Origin: Darwinimomas sp963643215
Lineage (GTDB): Bacteria > Bacillota > Clostridia > Lachnospirales > Lachnospiraceae
Assembly: GCA_963643215.1 (NCBI GenBank)
Contig: CAVIJY010000011.1
Coordinates: forward strand, 1-42,728
Direction of reading: 5' to 3'
DNA: 42,728 nt
The position numbers and the translations under genes were made by a program. Positions 7,743 through 14,523 of the stretch are shown here, piece by piece. The notes below the pieces were generated by a model. The model did no database searches. It worked only from the letters and a program-made list of their open reading frames with translations, and had not been told where the DNA came from. Position 1 is the first letter of the stretch. Each line of letters begins with the position of its first letter.

Positions 7743-7907
7743 GCTGCCGGAATCGTTTCGTGCTTCGCACTCCCACGGTTCTGAGTCAGTTTCCCTCCGC
7801 CGGAGCCGGTTTTCCGGAGACCGTTTCCGGCAGCAATCACGACCGAGGCTGCCCTTAAACCATATGGTTTTAAAGGCCTCATCAACATAATCCATAGCAG
7901 TCGTGAT
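7743..7907 (-). repeat. Nested inverted-repeat region containing the repeat core motif
   Basis: A perfect 10-bp pair GCTGCCGGAA (7743-7752) / TTCCGGCAGC (7825-7834) encloses CCGG-tttt-CCGG and ACGGT/ACCGT pairs and, on the minus strand, the core GGGAGTGCGAAGCACGAAAC also found in the 189-nt element. Directly to the right an 8-bp pair ATCACGAC (7836-7843) / GTCGTGAT (7900-7907) encloses GAGGC/GCCTC and the palindrome AAACCATATGGTTT. The density of nested pairs suggests a folded RNA or a mosaic of decayed repeats. Confidence 0.55.
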
Positions 7908-7935
7908 GACTATATTCCCGGCATATTGAAAAATT

Positions 7936-8124
7936 GGTTACAGTGTCAAAACTCATCTCACACGACATGCCGCGACGCGCAGCTAGTCCCTTTAGGGACA
8001 TGTCAGTGGGAGATTGAGTTTATGACACGCCTCTCAATGAGGATGAAGTGGGGCGAAAGCCCCACGAGAATCCGAATTGAGGCAGGATTGTGGGAGTGCG
8101 AAGCACGAAACAATCCGTGTAACT
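7936..8124 (+). repeat. 189-nt structured dispersed element, copy A
   Basis: Bounded by GGTTAC and GTAACT. Inside are three consecutive hairpins: I (7944-8027) closed by TGTCA/TGACA and containing GTCCCTTTAGGGAC; II (8032-8082) ending in GTGGGGC-GAAA-GCCCCAC; III (8085-8116) GGATTGT/ACAATCC around GTGC-GAA-GCAC. Copy B at 37045 has the same length and close sequence. The nature (mobile element, RNA or both) is unknown. Confidence 0.85.
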
Positions 8125-8173
8125 GGAACTAATCAGCTGATACACTGATATCCGCTGATCATGTAAAGGAGAA

Positions 8174-8228
8174 ATTCAAATACGAGCATGTGCAAGCACT
8201 GCTCATGCTTGAATCTGGAGGACAATGT
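8174..8228 (+). repeat. Leader repeat, copy 1, directly before the dehydratase start
   Basis: Nearly identical over about 55 bases to the sequence before trmB (26067-26122) and related to the one before the gene at 13617-14456. It includes GGAGGACAAT, so it supplies the Shine-Dalgarno site. It can fold as CAAGCAC-tgctc-(A/G)TGCTTG, or as a longer hairpin ATTCAA...TTGAAT; the two exclude each other. Confidence 0.8.
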
Positions 8229-9377
8229 ATGAAAATCACAGATGTAAAGTTAAGATTTATCCGTCACTATCTCTTTGCTCAGGTATATACGGATGCCGGC
8301 ATCATAGGACTCGGCGAGGCAGGCAACTGGGGCTATCTCAATGCCACCGCCGAGGCGATTCTGAAGTTCAAAGACTATCTGATCGGCAAGGATCCCTTCC
8401 GTATCGAGGACTTCAATCAGAACTTTCTGCGCTCAGTATACTTCCGCGGCTCCGTCATCATGAGTGCCATCTCCGCCATAGATATAGCTCTCTGGGACAT
8501 CAAGGGCAAGGCGCTAGGTGTTCCGGTGTATGAGCTTCTGGGCGGAAAGACCAGAGAGCGTGTCCGTGCATACGCCTCAGTCATGGTTCATTCCAATGAG
8601 ATATCCGAGCTCAAGGAGGGCTATCTCAGCCTGCGCGAGCAGGGCTTCAATGCTGCCAAGATCTTCGTCAACGGTCCTGTCTCGACCGTCAATGACGGTC
8701 ATGATGAGTTCTTCAGCTCACGCATCAATGCCGAGCTCGAGAAGGTGGCAGCTCTGCGTGAGACCATGGGAGCGGACTTCGACTTCGTGCTCGAAGCGCA
8801 CCGCGGCATGACAAAGCCTGAGGCCATCGCCTTCGGAACAGCCATAGCTCCGTATCGTCCGATGGTTCTCGAGGATCCTGTCGGCCCCGACAATGTAGAC
8901 ACCATGGCAGAGGTTGCATCAAAGATCCCCGTTCCGGTAGCAACAGGAGAGCGCTTCATAGACATCAGAGAATTCGAGGTGCTCATGCACCGTCATGCTG
9001 CAAGCTATATCCGCCCCGATGTCTGCGCGGTAGGCGGCATCACCGCGGGCAAGAAGATATGTGCAATTGCCGAGGCCAATGATGTTCTTGTCATCCCGCA
9101 CAATCCTCTCGGCCCAGTATCGACCGCCGCGTGCCTCCATCTGTGCGCATCTATTCCGAATCTCGGCATACAGGAGCTTCCCGGCTTCATGCTCAACGGC
9201 GTAGAGGACCGCATGGTCAAGGAGCCGCTTCATTTTGATAACGGATGTCTGATGATACCTGAAGCTCCCGGCATCGGAATCGAGCTGGCGGATGACGCAG
9301 AGGAGCTGTATCCCGCCAAGGAGCGCGGAAGCAATGCGGCACATCGCGCATTTGACGGCTCGGTCAAGGACTGGTGA
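8229..9377 (+). CDS. Enolase-superfamily sugar-acid dehydratase (mandelate racemase/galactonate dehydratase group)
   Basis: A 382-residue (beta/alpha)8-barrel enzyme of the mandelate racemase/muconate lactonizing superfamily, expected to dehydrate an aldonic acid in the cytoplasm. Metal ligands appear as Glu189 (FVLEAHRGM), Glu215 (VLEDPVGPDN) and Glu241 (ATGERF). The catalytic pair is likely Asp264 (RPDVCAVGGI) and His291 (HNPLGPVSTAA), with His191 as an additional acid, as in galactonate dehydratase. Glu189 stands where many members have Asp. The ATG at 8229 follows GGAGG by seven bases; an in-frame ATG 13 codons earlier lies inside the leader repeat and is rejected. Substrate is not predictable. 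The divergent AraC-type gene may regulate it. Confidence 0.85.
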   Translation: MKITDVKLRFIRHYLFAQVYTDAGIIGLGEAGNWGYLNATAEAILKFKDYLIGKDPFRIEDFNQNFLRSVYFRGSVIMSAISAIDIALWDIKGKALGVPVYELLGGKTRERVRAYASVMVHSNEISELKEGYLSLREQGFNAAKIFVNGPVSTVNDGHDEFFSSRINAELEKVAALRETMGADFDFVLEAHRGMTKPEAIAFGTAIAPYRPMVLEDPVGPDNVDTMAEVASKIPVPVATGERFIDIREFEVLMHRHAASYIRPDVCAVGGITAGKKICAIAEANDVLVIPHNPLGPVSTAACLHLCASIPNLGIQELPGFMLNGVEDRMVKEPLHFDNGCLMIPEAPGIGIELADDAEELYPAKERGSNAAHRAFDGSVKDW

Positions 9378-9397
9378 GCACCACATAGCTGTATCTC

Positions 9398-9429
9398 GGA
9401 ACTTTCCTATAAAGGAACTTTCCTATAAA
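9398..9429. repeat. Perfect 16-bp tandem duplication
   Basis: GGAACTTTCCTATAAA occurs twice head to tail just after the dehydratase gene. It looks like a recent slippage product. No function is evident. Confidence 0.8.
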
Positions 9430-9462
9430 GCTAGAAACACGCGCCGCCGGGCGCACGCATGT

Positions 9463-9505
9463 AAAAGACAGGTCGAACCATCTTTCGGTTTGACCTGTCT
9501 TTTTA
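9463..9505. terminator. Bidirectional terminator between the dehydratase and MATE genes
   Basis: AAAAGACAGGTC-GAACC pairs with GGTTTGACCTGTCTTTTT around a short loop. T runs follow the stem on both strands, serving the two convergent genes. Confidence 0.85.
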
Positions 9506-9540
9506 TGATCGTGATCTTCACTTTTTCCTGAACATCTCTG

Positions 9541-10965
9541 TCACTCGGCCTTCGCCGGTCTTGCCCGGAGGTCGGCAGCCGGAGGAAGCTCTCCGTCCTT
9601 TAGCTTATTTATCTGGCTCATCATATGCCATGCAAAGGGAAGCGCGAGAAAGACACCGGATATCAGATCCGAAAGCGCCTGACAGCAGGCGAGCCCCTCC
9701 GCTCCGAAATACCTCGGAACCGTCAGCACCAGCGGTATCAGCACGAGAAGCTGTCTCGACATGCTCAGCACCAGATTGCCGAGCGGCCTTCCAAGCGACT
9801 GATACAGGTTCGATGTTACCATGACGAATATGTGTGGTATGAATACGATGCACAACGATCTTATCTTGAGCGCACCCACGCGGCTCATCACCTCATTGCC
9901 GCCGGTATTGAATATCCCCACCAGACTCTCGGCAAATACAAACATGATGCTTCCGAGTATCAGAGCGCCCGCCGCACCGATCTTCAGCGTAGTAAGATAC
10001 GACTCCTTTGCGCGCCTGTACTTGCGCGCTCCCCAGCAGAATCCGCATACGGGTCCGAAGCCCTGAGAGAAGCCCATGATGATGCATCCTATCAGGCGGT
10101 ATATCTTGTTGGCGACAGCGATTCCTGCCAGAACCGATGTACCGAAGCCCTTGGCCACATTGTTCGTCACTATGCCGCCGAAGCTCATGAGGCTCATACG
10201 AAGGAATGTCGGTATACCCATCCTTGCGACCTCTATCAGATTGTCTGTATCTATATAAAAATGGCTCCGGCCTATCTCAAGCATCGTTTTCTTTTTTATA
10301 TACGGCTGAGCCAGTATCACGCAGCTGAATATCTTTGAAAGCGCTGTCGCCTGAGCCGCTCCCGCAACCCCGAGTCCGAATACATTTATAAACAGAGGAT
10401 CCAGCACGCAGTTGAACAGGCATCCCGCGACCATGCCCAGCATTGCATATGTCGTGCTCCCCTCGCTTCTGAGCAGCTGATTCAGGATCAGATTGGCCGT
10501 AGTAAACGGAGCCGCCAGCAGTATCCATGTCGCATAGTCCACAGAGTAGCGGTGAGCGTCCGGCGTGCTGCCCAGAAGGTTGACTATGCCGTCCTTGAAG
10601 GCAAAGCACACAAGCCCGAATATCAGGGAAAATACCGAGCCTATCACCAGAGTCGTCGTCGCCACATTGGACGCCTTATCGTCTCTTTTCGCGCCCATCA
10701 GGCGGGATATATAGCTCGCCGCGCCCATGGCAAAACCCATGGACACGGCCCTTAGTATGTTCATCAGGGAATCATTGACCGCGACCGCGGCCGTAGCAGT
10801 CTCTCCAAGACCGCTTACAAAGAATGTATCCGCGAGATTGTAGATAGAGTCGATGACCGACGATATGATCATCGGTATCGCGACAGTCGGGATGACCCTT
10901 ATCATCGGGTCCTCCAGCATCATTTTCTGGCGCCGCTCCCTGGCGGCTGCTTTGGAGTTCTCCAT
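9541..10965 (-). CDS. MATE-family efflux transporter
   Basis: A 474-residue inner-membrane exporter with about twelve membrane segments in two related halves. The N-terminal DPMIRVIPTVAIPMIISSVI and YNLADTFFVSGLGETATAAV are typical of clostridial MATE proteins, which expel cationic drugs or metabolites using a Na+ or H+ gradient. GGAAGG lies seven bases before the ATG. It is monocistronic, with an extended -10 upstream and a shared terminator downstream. Substrate unknown. Confidence 0.9.
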   Translation of the reverse strand: MENSKAAARERRQKMMLEDPMIRVIPTVAIPMIISSVIDSIYNLADTFFVSGLGETATAAVAVNDSLMNILRAVSMGFAMGAASYISRLMGAKRDDKASNVATTTLVIGSVFSLIFGLVCFAFKDGIVNLLGSTPDAHRYSVDYATWILLAAPFTTANLILNQLLRSEGSTTYAMLGMVAGCLFNCVLDPLFINVFGLGVAGAAQATALSKIFSCVILAQPYIKKKTMLEIGRSHFYIDTDNLIEVARMGIPTFLRMSLMSFGGIVTNNVAKGFGTSVLAGIAVANKIYRLIGCIIMGFSQGFGPVCGFCWGARKYRRAKESYLTTLKIGAAGALILGSIMFVFAESLVGIFNTGGNEVMSRVGALKIRSLCIVFIPHIFVMVTSNLYQSLGRPLGNLVLSMSRQLLVLIPLVLTVPRYFGAEGLACCQALSDLISGVFLALPFAWHMMSQINKLKDGELPPAADLRARPAKAE

Positions 10966-11011
10966 TGGTACCTTCCTTCTTGCTTGTACTAAAATTTATT
11001 CATTGTTTTAG

Positions 11012-11020
11012 ATTGTAGCA
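11012..11020 (-). promoter_or_regulatory. Extended -10 promoter of the MATE gene
   Basis: TGCTACAAT on the minus strand with no good -35. A perfect 12-bp palindrome TAGGTATACCTA lies upstream at 11056-11067 and could be an operator. Confidence 0.45.
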
Positions 11021-11094
11021 CAGTTATCCGGTTTTATAAGGTACCAAAGTTATTTTAGGTATACCTATTTTACATATTGGCTATAGCCTTATGT

Positions 11095-11364
11095 TTACTT
11101 TTGCAGATATAAAAGCAGCGTAATCTGCAGCAGCAGTCCTGCTGCATTGACCGTCCAGAAGTACCATCGTCTCGTCTTGTGATGAAACAGCCTCATCCCG
11201 AGCAGCGCTCCCGCAGCACCTCCCAGCAATCCCGCTCCCAGCAGCACCCTCTCCGGGATGCGCCATCTGTGCTTTGCAGCCCGAAGCTTGTCGGATCCGT
11301 ACAGCAAAAAGGCTGCCAGGCTCATGCCGGCCATATAGATCTCATATATCACCTTCAGGCTCAT
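11095..11364 (-). CDS. DUF1294 small membrane protein
   Basis: An 89-residue protein with three hydrophobic segments. It matches the DUF1294 pattern: YGSDKLRAAKHRWRIPE, a glycine-rich GLLGGAAGALLGM, then the conserved FHHKTRRWYF. The family function is unknown. It starts 16 bases after the upstream histidine kinase ends, with GAGGAG just before its ATG, and so is probably the last gene of that transcript. Confidence 0.85.
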   Translation of the reverse strand: MSLKVIYEIYMAGMSLAAFLLYGSDKLRAAKHRWRIPERVLLGAGLLGGAAGALLGMRLFHHKTRRWYFWTVNAAGLLLQITLLLYLQK

Positions 11365-11380
11365 ATGCTCCTCTCCCGCC

Positions 11381-13627
11381 TTACATCTCTTTCTGCCGCT
11401 TCATGTTTCTTCTGATTTTCACAAGCTTGTATATCATCTCTATGACTTGCTTTGAGTCTATAGGCTTAATTATATGAGCATTCATGCCTGCTTTTCTTGT
11501 TCTTATACGATCCTCGGTAAATGCATTTGCCGTCATGGCTATGATCGGAACTGTTTCGGCATCCGCTCTGTCCATGCTTCTTATCCTGCCGGTCGCCTCA
11601 TATCCGTCTGCCGCAGGCATCATCAGATCCATAAGGATGGCATCAAACTCTCCCGGCTGTGAACGCTCAAATATATTCACTGCCTCTTCACCGTTCCATG
11701 CTTTTTGCACCACGGCTCCCGCCTGTTCAAGCACAAACTCCGCGATCTCCATGTTCAGTTCGTTGTCCTCTGCCAGCAGGATATGATATCCGCTGATGGA
11801 AGGAGAAGCTTTGGACTCTGTATTCTGTTCTCTTTTGTCCTTGCCCTCTTTTACTCCTTCCCCGTCCGTACCGCCTGTCGCGGACGCTGCAGCTTCTTCC
11901 TGCTGCTCTGCTATCTCAAACGGAATTGTGATCACAAATGTGGTTCCGATGTCCTTCTCACTTTCCATGGTGATGGTTCCGTGCATCTTGTCCACCAGTC
12001 CCTTTACAATGGACATTCCAAGGCCTGTGCCGCCGTATTTGGACTGAACCGCAGTATTTTCCTGTGTAAACGGTTCAAATACATGCTTCTGATATTCGGG
12101 ACTCATGCCTATGCCGGTATCACTGCATGTAAACTGTATGAGCGCCGTTCTGTCCTGCCCGCTCTCAAGCTCTCTGCATGAGATAGTTATGGTTCCGTGC
12201 TCCTTGTTGTACTTGACTGCATTGTTCATGACATTCATGAGAAGCCGCTTTATGTGAGTCACACTTCCTGTCAGATGCCAGTGCTTCACCTGATATTCCT
12301 GTCTGATCAGGCTTATATCCCGCTCCTCGGCCAGTCTCTCTATCACAACAAGCACTTCGTCCAGAACAGTCTGCAGATCGAACGGCTGCTCATCCAGGAC
12401 GATCTCCCCGGATTCAAGCTTGCCCATATCCAGTACCTCATTGATCAGCTCAAGCAGCAGATGAGATGCATCCTTTATCTTGGAGCGGCATTCCGTCTGC
12501 TTGTCCAGATCGTCGCAGTAGTGGTCTGCAACCTCTATCATCCCGCATATTCCGTTTATCGGAGTCCTGATATCGTGGCTCATCCTCTGCAGGAATGTGG
12601 TTTTAGCCATATTGGCCGCTTCGGCTCTCTGAGCCGCCTCTCTAAGGCTCTCCTTGTATATGGCGTCCCTTTTCGCTTCATCCGCCTCATGCTCCATCTC
12701 TGATTTTCTAAGCATCGTCCACAGCACGATGATCACGCATCCGTATGCCAGCATAACGCTCAGCACCTTCTGCGGCAATGTCGCAAATACATTCTTGTCC
12801 GACATATATCCGTAGACATAGTAATCGCGCTGCTTGGACACGATTCCATAGCTGTGCTTTCCTCGGATAGGAGCCATCTTCCGGCCGATCTCACTGTCCT
12901 GCATAGCCTGAATCATGTCAATGTCCGCGATCCTCTGCCCCGTCAAGCTCACATCGTTGCTGGCTATCACACGACCTTCCTGAACCACTATAAGAGTTCC
13001 ATCCGTAGATGTACGATAGCCCTCCAGGAGATTCTGCACTGTAAGTGAGTATCTGTATGCCGACTCGGACGAGATATAGTAGTAGGTGACTACCACTCCC
13101 GGTGCGTCAGTCCTTGCGGCTGCTGCCACATTGATATAGGAATTGTCCTTCAGATATATACGCTGAGTATAGCTTCTCACCGGAAAGCCGTCGCCGGCGA
13201 GTATGATATCTCTGCTGTATCGCTCCAGCAGCTCATTCTTCACCTGATCATCTTTGGCATAGCTGCACAGCTGACTCCCGTCAGAGTTAAGCACTATGAT
13301 CCCGTGAAGCCAGAGCTGCTTCGCATACTGCTCGAGCGATTCACTGCTGAGCGTCTCTCCTCTTCCGCTGCTCAGCCTTATATTCTCTCGCACCTGCTTG
13401 TTGCTTTCGATACTGCGGAGCAGAGCCTGAGTCTCTGAAGCGTTGTTATAGTATGTATATGTGGCGCATTGAGTTCTTATATAATTTACATTTTTGGACA
13501 GTTCCTCCTCGGCATTGCTCAGATCCGTTCTGTAAAAAAACAAAACAGCAGCGATAAGAAATCCTATACCGATGCCTCCGGCGGTAAGCAGGAACCTCCT
13601 GCGGTAAGACAGTCTTTCAGTACTCAA
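11381..13627 (-). CDS. Hybrid sensor histidine kinase with receiver domain (module 1)
   Basis: A 748-residue membrane kinase. Membrane segments at about 13-32 and 287-306 flank an extracellular sensor of about 250 residues resembling the dCache/PAS-like type. Then come a DHp domain with phospho-acceptor His351 (RMSHDIRTPINGI), an ATPase domain with N box NNAVKYNK, G boxes DTGIGMS and GGTGLGMS, and a receiver domain with Asp667 (LMDLMMP), Thr699 and Lys721. There is no DNA-binding output, so another protein must carry the signal. The start is TTG at 13627, nine bases after GGAGG; no ATG is available. It overlaps the stop of the binding-protein gene by 11 bases, implying translational coupling. 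Confidence 0.92.
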   Translation of the reverse strand: MSTERLSYRRRFLLTAGGIGIGFLIAAVLFFYRTDLSNAEEELSKNVNYIRTQCATYTYYNNASETQALLRSIESNKQVRENIRLSSGRGETLSSESLEQYAKQLWLHGIIVLNSDGSQLCSYAKDDQVKNELLERYSRDIILAGDGFPVRSYTQRIYLKDNSYINVAAAARTDAPGVVVTYYYISSESAYRYSLTVQNLLEGYRTSTDGTLIVVQEGRVIASNDVSLTGQRIADIDMIQAMQDSEIGRKMAPIRGKHSYGIVSKQRDYYVYGYMSDKNVFATLPQKVLSVMLAYGCVIIVLWTMLRKSEMEHEADEAKRDAIYKESLREAAQRAEAANMAKTTFLQRMSHDIRTPINGICGMIEVADHYCDDLDKQTECRSKIKDASHLLLELINEVLDMGKLESGEIVLDEQPFDLQTVLDEVLVVIERLAEERDISLIRQEYQVKHWHLTGSVTHIKRLLMNVMNNAVKYNKEHGTITISCRELESGQDRTALIQFTCSDTGIGMSPEYQKHVFEPFTQENTAVQSKYGGTGLGMSIVKGLVDKMHGTITMESEKDIGTTFVITIPFEIAEQQEEAAASATGGTDGEGVKEGKDKREQNTESKASPSISGYHILLAEDNELNMEIAEFVLEQAGAVVQKAWNGEEAVNIFERSQPGEFDAILMDLMMPAADGYEATGRIRSMDRADAETVPIIAMTANAFTEDRIRTRKAGMNAHIIKPIDSKQVIEMIYKLVKIRRNMKRQKEM

Positions 13628-14456
13628 GCAGCTCTACCTCCAGATATTTTTCGGGCTTCTCCAGATACTTGCTCAATATCTGCTCGCTGGTTCCGTCCTC
13701 TCTCATCTCTTCAAGGGTTCTGTCCAGCTCCTCGCATATTCCTCTGTCATCGTCATTGGCAAATGCAACTCCGATTCCGACCGTCATCAGCTTTTCATCA
13801 AGGATTCGATAATCTATCTCGTAGTCCATCATATACTGAAGGATGGATGTCTCATGGGAAGCCACCGCATCCACATATCCCTTCCCTAAAAATGCATACA
13901 TCAGCTCCCTGTGCTCCAGGCTGATCAGATTGCCCACCTGAGGTATCCGGCTGTCCGTTCTGTTAATGAAGATACCCTCAGGCTTGCTTGTTGACTGAAC
14001 CGCTACATTCCTGCCCTCCAGATCCGCAAGGCAGTAGATATCACTGTCCTTTTGCACCGCAACGACCTGATTGCTCACCATATACGGCCCGGCCCAGCGA
14101 TAGTCATCCAACCGGCCTTCCATGGAAAAGCTCCCCCACAGGCAGTCAAGCTCTCCGCTCTCCACCAGTCTTGTCTTTTCCTCCCAGTCGATATATACAA
14201 ACTCACAGCTGTATCCCATCCTGCCAAACGCCTCTGTCGCAAGATCCACATCTATCCCCGTGGAATTCCCGTCCTCGTCCAGATAGATATACGGAGGATA
14301 TGTGTCACTTCCTACCCTTATAACCGGAAGCGCGGACTCCTCAGTCTCACTCTCTTTGATCTCAGTGCAGCCGCTCAGAAATGCGGCTGTCACGCAGGCC
14401 GTCAGCATGACTGCCGCCGCGCGCCGCGAAATATCTAATGCTTTATGCTCTTTCAT
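13617..14456 (-). CDS. Family-3 solute-binding lipoprotein (module 1 sensor partner)
   Basis: A 279-residue periplasmic-type binding protein. The signal peptide ends in lipobox LSGC (Cys30), so it should be lipid-anchored outside the membrane. The body fits family 3 (polar amino acid-type) binding proteins: VGSDTYPPYIYLDEDGNSTG, then IDVDLATEAFGRMGY and LDCLWGSFSM. No ABC permease or ATPase is next to it; it overlaps a hybrid kinase gene by 11 bases, so a sensing role seems likelier than transport. No good Shine-Dalgarno lies before the ATG. An eight-codon open frame upstream ends in an ATGA overlap with this start, suggesting coupling. Ligand unknown. Confidence 0.88.
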   Translation of the reverse strand: MKEHKALDISRRAAAVMLTACVTAAFLSGCTEIKESETEESALPVIRVGSDTYPPYIYLDEDGNSTGIDVDLATEAFGRMGYSCEFVYIDWEEKTRLVESGELDCLWGSFSMEGRLDDYRWAGPYMVSNQVVAVQKDSDIYCLADLEGRNVAVQSTSKPEGIFINRTDSRIPQVGNLISLEHRELMYAFLGKGYVDAVASHETSILQYMMDYEIDYRILDEKLMTVGIGVAFANDDDRGICEELDRTLEEMREDGTSEQILSKYLEKPEKYLEVELLEY

Positions 14457-14479
14457 CTGTATCTTTTCCCGATTTTCAT
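14453..14479 (-). CDS. Possible eight-residue leader peptide overlapping the binding-protein start
   Basis: ATG at 14479 opens MKIGKRYR and stops at a TGA sharing the ATGA with the next gene's start. Its ATG is where the leader repeat places a start codon in the other two copies. The Shine-Dalgarno here is weakened to TAGGACAA. Translation is unproven. Confidence 0.4.
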   Translation of the reverse strand: MKIGKRYR

Positions 14480-14523
14480 ATTTGTCCTACAGATTCAAGC
14501 ACGAGCAGTGCTTACACATGCTC
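14480..14523 (-). repeat. Leader repeat, copy 2 (truncated)
   Basis: It shares GAGCATGTG-AAGCACTGCTCGTGCTTGAATCT and (T)AGGACAA with the two full copies but lacks the left arm ATTCAAATAC. It fills the gap between the stop of the module 2 kinase, which it overlaps, and the module 1 binding-protein gene. Confidence 0.75.

Larger units (their letters stand above)
7354..8228. other. Gene-free region rich in structured repeats
   Basis: This 875-base interval between the divergent araC-type and dehydratase genes holds no convincing gene. Open stretches in it have no homologous look and run through repeat sequence. In order it contains the araC promoter and palindrome, the 43-nt short element, an AT-rich stretch (7640-7735), a nested set of inverted repeats (7743-7907), the full 189-nt element (7936-8124), a small ATCAGC/GCTGAT hairpin (8132-8159) and the leader repeat of the dehydratase gene (8174-8228). 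No clear promoter for the dehydratase could be identified. Confidence 0.7.

Noticed and set aside
7668..7895. Open frame of 75 codons on the minus strand
   Set aside because: It runs through the nested inverted repeats, has no ribosome site and no protein-like composition.
7936..8124. Group II intron fragment or tRNA-like element as explanation of the 189-nt repeat
   Set aside because: A GAAA tetraloop alone is not diagnostic, no domain V sequence is recognisable, and no cloverleaf forms.
8190..8228. In-frame N-terminal extension of the dehydratase (and a matching one before trmB at 26067-26105) beginning MQALL
   Set aside because: Both extensions are encoded by the same repeated leader, and the true start follows GGAGG by seven bases. 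The shared peptide comes from the repeat, not from shared protein ancestry.
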